In this document: positions 4,563-6,293 of the stretch, piece after piece
Layout of the letters: every line of letters begins with the position of its first letter
Position numbering within the stretch: position 1 is the stretch's first letter
Source: CAG-103 sp045112425
GTDB taxonomy: Bacteria; Bacillota; Clostridia; Oscillospirales; Oscillospiraceae
Direction: 5' to 3'
DNA: 6,293 nucleotides
Assembly: GCA_045112425.1 (NCBI GenBank)
Contig: JBGUHV010000172.1
Span: forward strand, 1-6,293
Program-made: the position numbers and the translations under genes
The notes under the pieces: model-generated
The model's database searches: none
Seen by the model: only the letters and a program-made list of their open reading frames with translations
What the model was told of the DNA's origin: nothing

Positions 4563-6191
4563 ATGGCAGCAAAGCAGATTATTTATGGTGAAGAGGCCCG
4601 CAAGGCCCTGGAGCGCGGCGTGAATCAGCTCGCCGATACCGTGAAGATCACCCTCGGCCCCAAGGGCCGCAACGTCGTGCTCGGCAAGAAGTACGGCTCT
4701 CCCCTGATCACGAACGACGGCGTGACCATCGCGAAGGAAATCGAGCTTGAGGACGCCTTTGAGAACATGGGCGCGCAGCTGATCCGCGAGGTCTCCACCA
4801 AGACCAACGACATCGCCGGCGACGGCACCACCTCCGCCACCGTGCTCGCGCAGAGCATGATCCGCGAGGGTCTGAAGAACCTCGCTGCCGGCGCCAACCC
4901 CATGGTTATGCGCCGCGGCATCCAGAAGGCCACGGATGCGGCCGTCGCCGCCATCCGCGCCAACTCCGAGCCCGTGAAGGGCAGCCAGGACATCGCCCGC
5001 GTCGGCTCCATCTCCTCCGGTGACGAGATGATCGGCAACCTGATCGCCGAGGCCATGGAGAAGGTCGGCCAGAACGGCGTGATCACCGTGGAGGACTCCA
5101 ACACCGCCGAGACCTATTCCGAGGTCGTCGAGGGCATGCAGTTTGACCGCGGCTACATCACGCCCTACATGGTCACCGACAACGAGAAGATGGAAGCCGT
5201 CATCAAGGACGCGCTCATCCTCATCACCGACAAGAAGATCTCCAACATTCAGGAGATCCTGCCCATCCTCGAGGCCGTTCTGAACGCCGGCCGTCAGCTC
5301 GTGATCATCGCTGAGGACATCGAGGGCGAGGCGCTTGCCACCATCATTCTGAACCGTCTGCGCGGCACCTTCACCTGCGTGTGCGTCAAGGCCCCCGGCT
5401 TCGGCGACCGCCGCAAGGAAATGCTGCAGGATATCGCCATCCTCACCGGCGGCCAGGTCATCAGCTCCGATCTGGGTCTGGATCTCAAGGAGACCACCCT
5501 CGATCAGCTGGGTCAGGCCCGCCAGGTCAAGGTCACGAAGGAGACCACCACGATTGTCGACGGCGCCGGCACCCGCGGCCAGATCATCGACCGTCTGAAT
5601 CAGGTGAAGGCGCAGCTCGCCACCACCACCTCCGACTATGACCGCGACAAGCTCTCCGAGCGTGCTGCCCGCCTGAGCGGCGGCGTGGCCGTGATCAAGG
5701 TCGGCGCTGCGACCGAGACCGAGATGAAGGAGAAGAAGCTCCGCATCGAGGACGCGCTCAACGCCACCCGCGCGGCTGTCGAGGAAGGCATCGTCGCCGG
5801 CGGCGGCACTGCCTACGTCGTGGCCGGCAAGGCTGCCAAGGCCGTTGCCGACGACCTCTCCGGCGATGAGAAGACCGGCGCGCAGATCGTTGCCGCCGCG
5901 CTGAACGCGCCCATCTGCCAGATCGCCGCGAACGCCGGCGTCGAGGGCGCTGTGATCCTCAATCAGGTCGCCTCCAGCGAGGACGCGAACTACGGCTATG
6001 ACGCCGCGAACGACACCTTCGGCGATATGATCGCCAATGGTATCGTCGACCCGACCAAGGTCTGCCGCAGCGCGCTCGAGAACGCCGCTTCCGTCTCCTC
6101 CATGGTGCTCACGACCGAGTCTCTCGTGGCCGATCTGCCCGAGAAGACCGCTCCCGTGCCCCCCACCCCGGACATGGGCGGCATGTACTAA
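4563..6191 (+). CDS. groEL: Chaperonin GroEL (Hsp60)
   Basis: A 542-residue ATP-driven folding chaperonin that forms double seven-membered rings in the cytoplasm. Landmarks: LGPKGRNV (31-38) and NDGVTIAKEIEL (51-62) of the nucleotide site with Asp52; GDGTTSAT (86-93) with Asp87, Ser91 replacing the usual Thr; KAPGFGDRR (276-284) in the apical domain; Asp397 (RIEDALNATRAAVEEG), the ATP-hydrolysis residue matching E. coli Asp398; and VAGGGTAY (411-418). The C-terminal tail is short, PDMGGMY, with a single GGM unit instead of the longer GGM repeat of E. coli. Two cysteines in the apical domain, Cys272 and Cys274 (TCVCVKAPG), are a mild oddity. AGGAGG at 4549-4554 lies 8 bases before the start. 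Codon use is strongly C-ending, as expected for a highly expressed gene. No complete terminator is seen after it inside the window. Confidence 0.99.
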   Translation: MAAKQIIYGEEARKALERGVNQLADTVKITLGPKGRNVVLGKKYGSPLITNDGVTIAKEIELEDAFENMGAQLIREVSTKTNDIAGDGTTSATVLAQSMIREGLKNLAAGANPMVMRRGIQKATDAAVAAIRANSEPVKGSQDIARVGSISSGDEMIGNLIAEAMEKVGQNGVITVEDSNTAETYSEVVEGMQFDRGYITPYMVTDNEKMEAVIKDALILITDKKISNIQEILPILEAVLNAGRQLVIIAEDIEGEALATIILNRLRGTFTCVCVKAPGFGDRRKEMLQDIAILTGGQVISSDLGLDLKETTLDQLGQARQVKVTKETTTIVDGAGTRGQIIDRLNQVKAQLATTTSDYDRDKLSERAARLSGGVAVIKVGAATETEMKEKKLRIEDALNATRAAVEEGIVAGGGTAYVVAGKAAKAVADDLSGDEKTGAQIVAAALNAPICQIAANAGVEGAVILNQVASSEDANYGYDAANDTFGDMIANGIVDPTKVCRSALENAASVSSMVLTTESLVADLPEKTAPVPPTPDMGGMY

Positions 6192-6270
6192 GAAGCGCTG
6201 AATAAGAAACCACCGGCTAAGTGCATCTGTCAAGGAAAAGTAGACAAGAAAAAAACCATTATTAAGGAAA

Positions 6271-6293
6271 GCCCAGTTCGGTTCTGTACTGAA
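6271..6293 (+). terminator. Possible groESL terminator, cut by the window edge
   Basis: The final bases start a hairpin: 6277-6282 (TTCGGT) pairs with 6288-6293 (ACTGAA), with one G-U pair and a 5-base loop. The preceding GCCCAG (6271-6276) would be the outer stem, and AAA lies before it. Its partner and a T-run would fall outside the window. It lies about 80 bases after the groEL stop, rather far, so this is tentative. Confidence 0.35.

Noticed and set aside
4542..6233. 563-codon open frame on the minus strand opposite groEL
   Set aside because: It is the shadow of groEL: the product is a low-complexity Gly/Ala/Asp/Leu/His-rich string caused by the strong C-ending codon use of groEL, with no binding site and no domain.

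Overview
The window looks like chromosomal DNA from a GC-rich Firmicute, most likely a gut clostridium of the Oscillospiraceae type. This rests on the Shine-Dalgarno sequences (AGGAGG), a perfect CIRCE/HrcA operator in front of groESL, the clostridial look of the GroEL and LspA-like proteins, and coding regions that clearly favour G/C in third positions while the gaps are AT-rich. The family-level placement is an inference; no marker that would settle it lies in the window.

Layout from left to right. (1) Positions 1-120 hold the last codons of an unrecognised plus-strand gene and its intrinsic terminator. (2) Positions 121-430 are a gene-free stretch that contains short palindromes and a striking pair of oppositely oriented 9-bp tandem repeat blocks, each rich in CTAG. 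(3) Positions 431-3052 are a complete minus-strand heavy-metal resistance operon: promoter and operator, an ArsR/SmtB-type metal sensor, a stand-alone HMA metal-binding protein, a P1B-2 Zn/Cd/Pb exporting ATPase, and a terminator. (4) Positions 3091-4101 are a plus-strand gene pair, divergent from the metal operon: an LspA-like (signal peptidase II family) membrane protein overlapping by one base with a Nudix hydrolase. (5) Positions 4153-6191 are the heat-shock operon groES-groEL behind a CIRCE-controlled promoter. (6) The last 100 bases have no gene and end in what looks like the left half of a terminator cut by the window edge.

How the genes work together. In the metal operon the repressor should sit on a palindrome just downstream of the -10 box and leave it when Zn(II), Cd(II) or Pb(II) binds; the small HMA protein and the ATPase then bind and expel the metal. 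The HMA stop codon and the ATPase start lie in the same reading frame with only two codons between them, so the pair looks like a CadA cut in two by one stop codon. GroES and GroEL form the folding chamber and should be de-repressed when HrcA loses activity under heat or protein-folding stress. No new defence or mobile system is evident. The least explained element is the inverted CTAG repeat block at 274-393.
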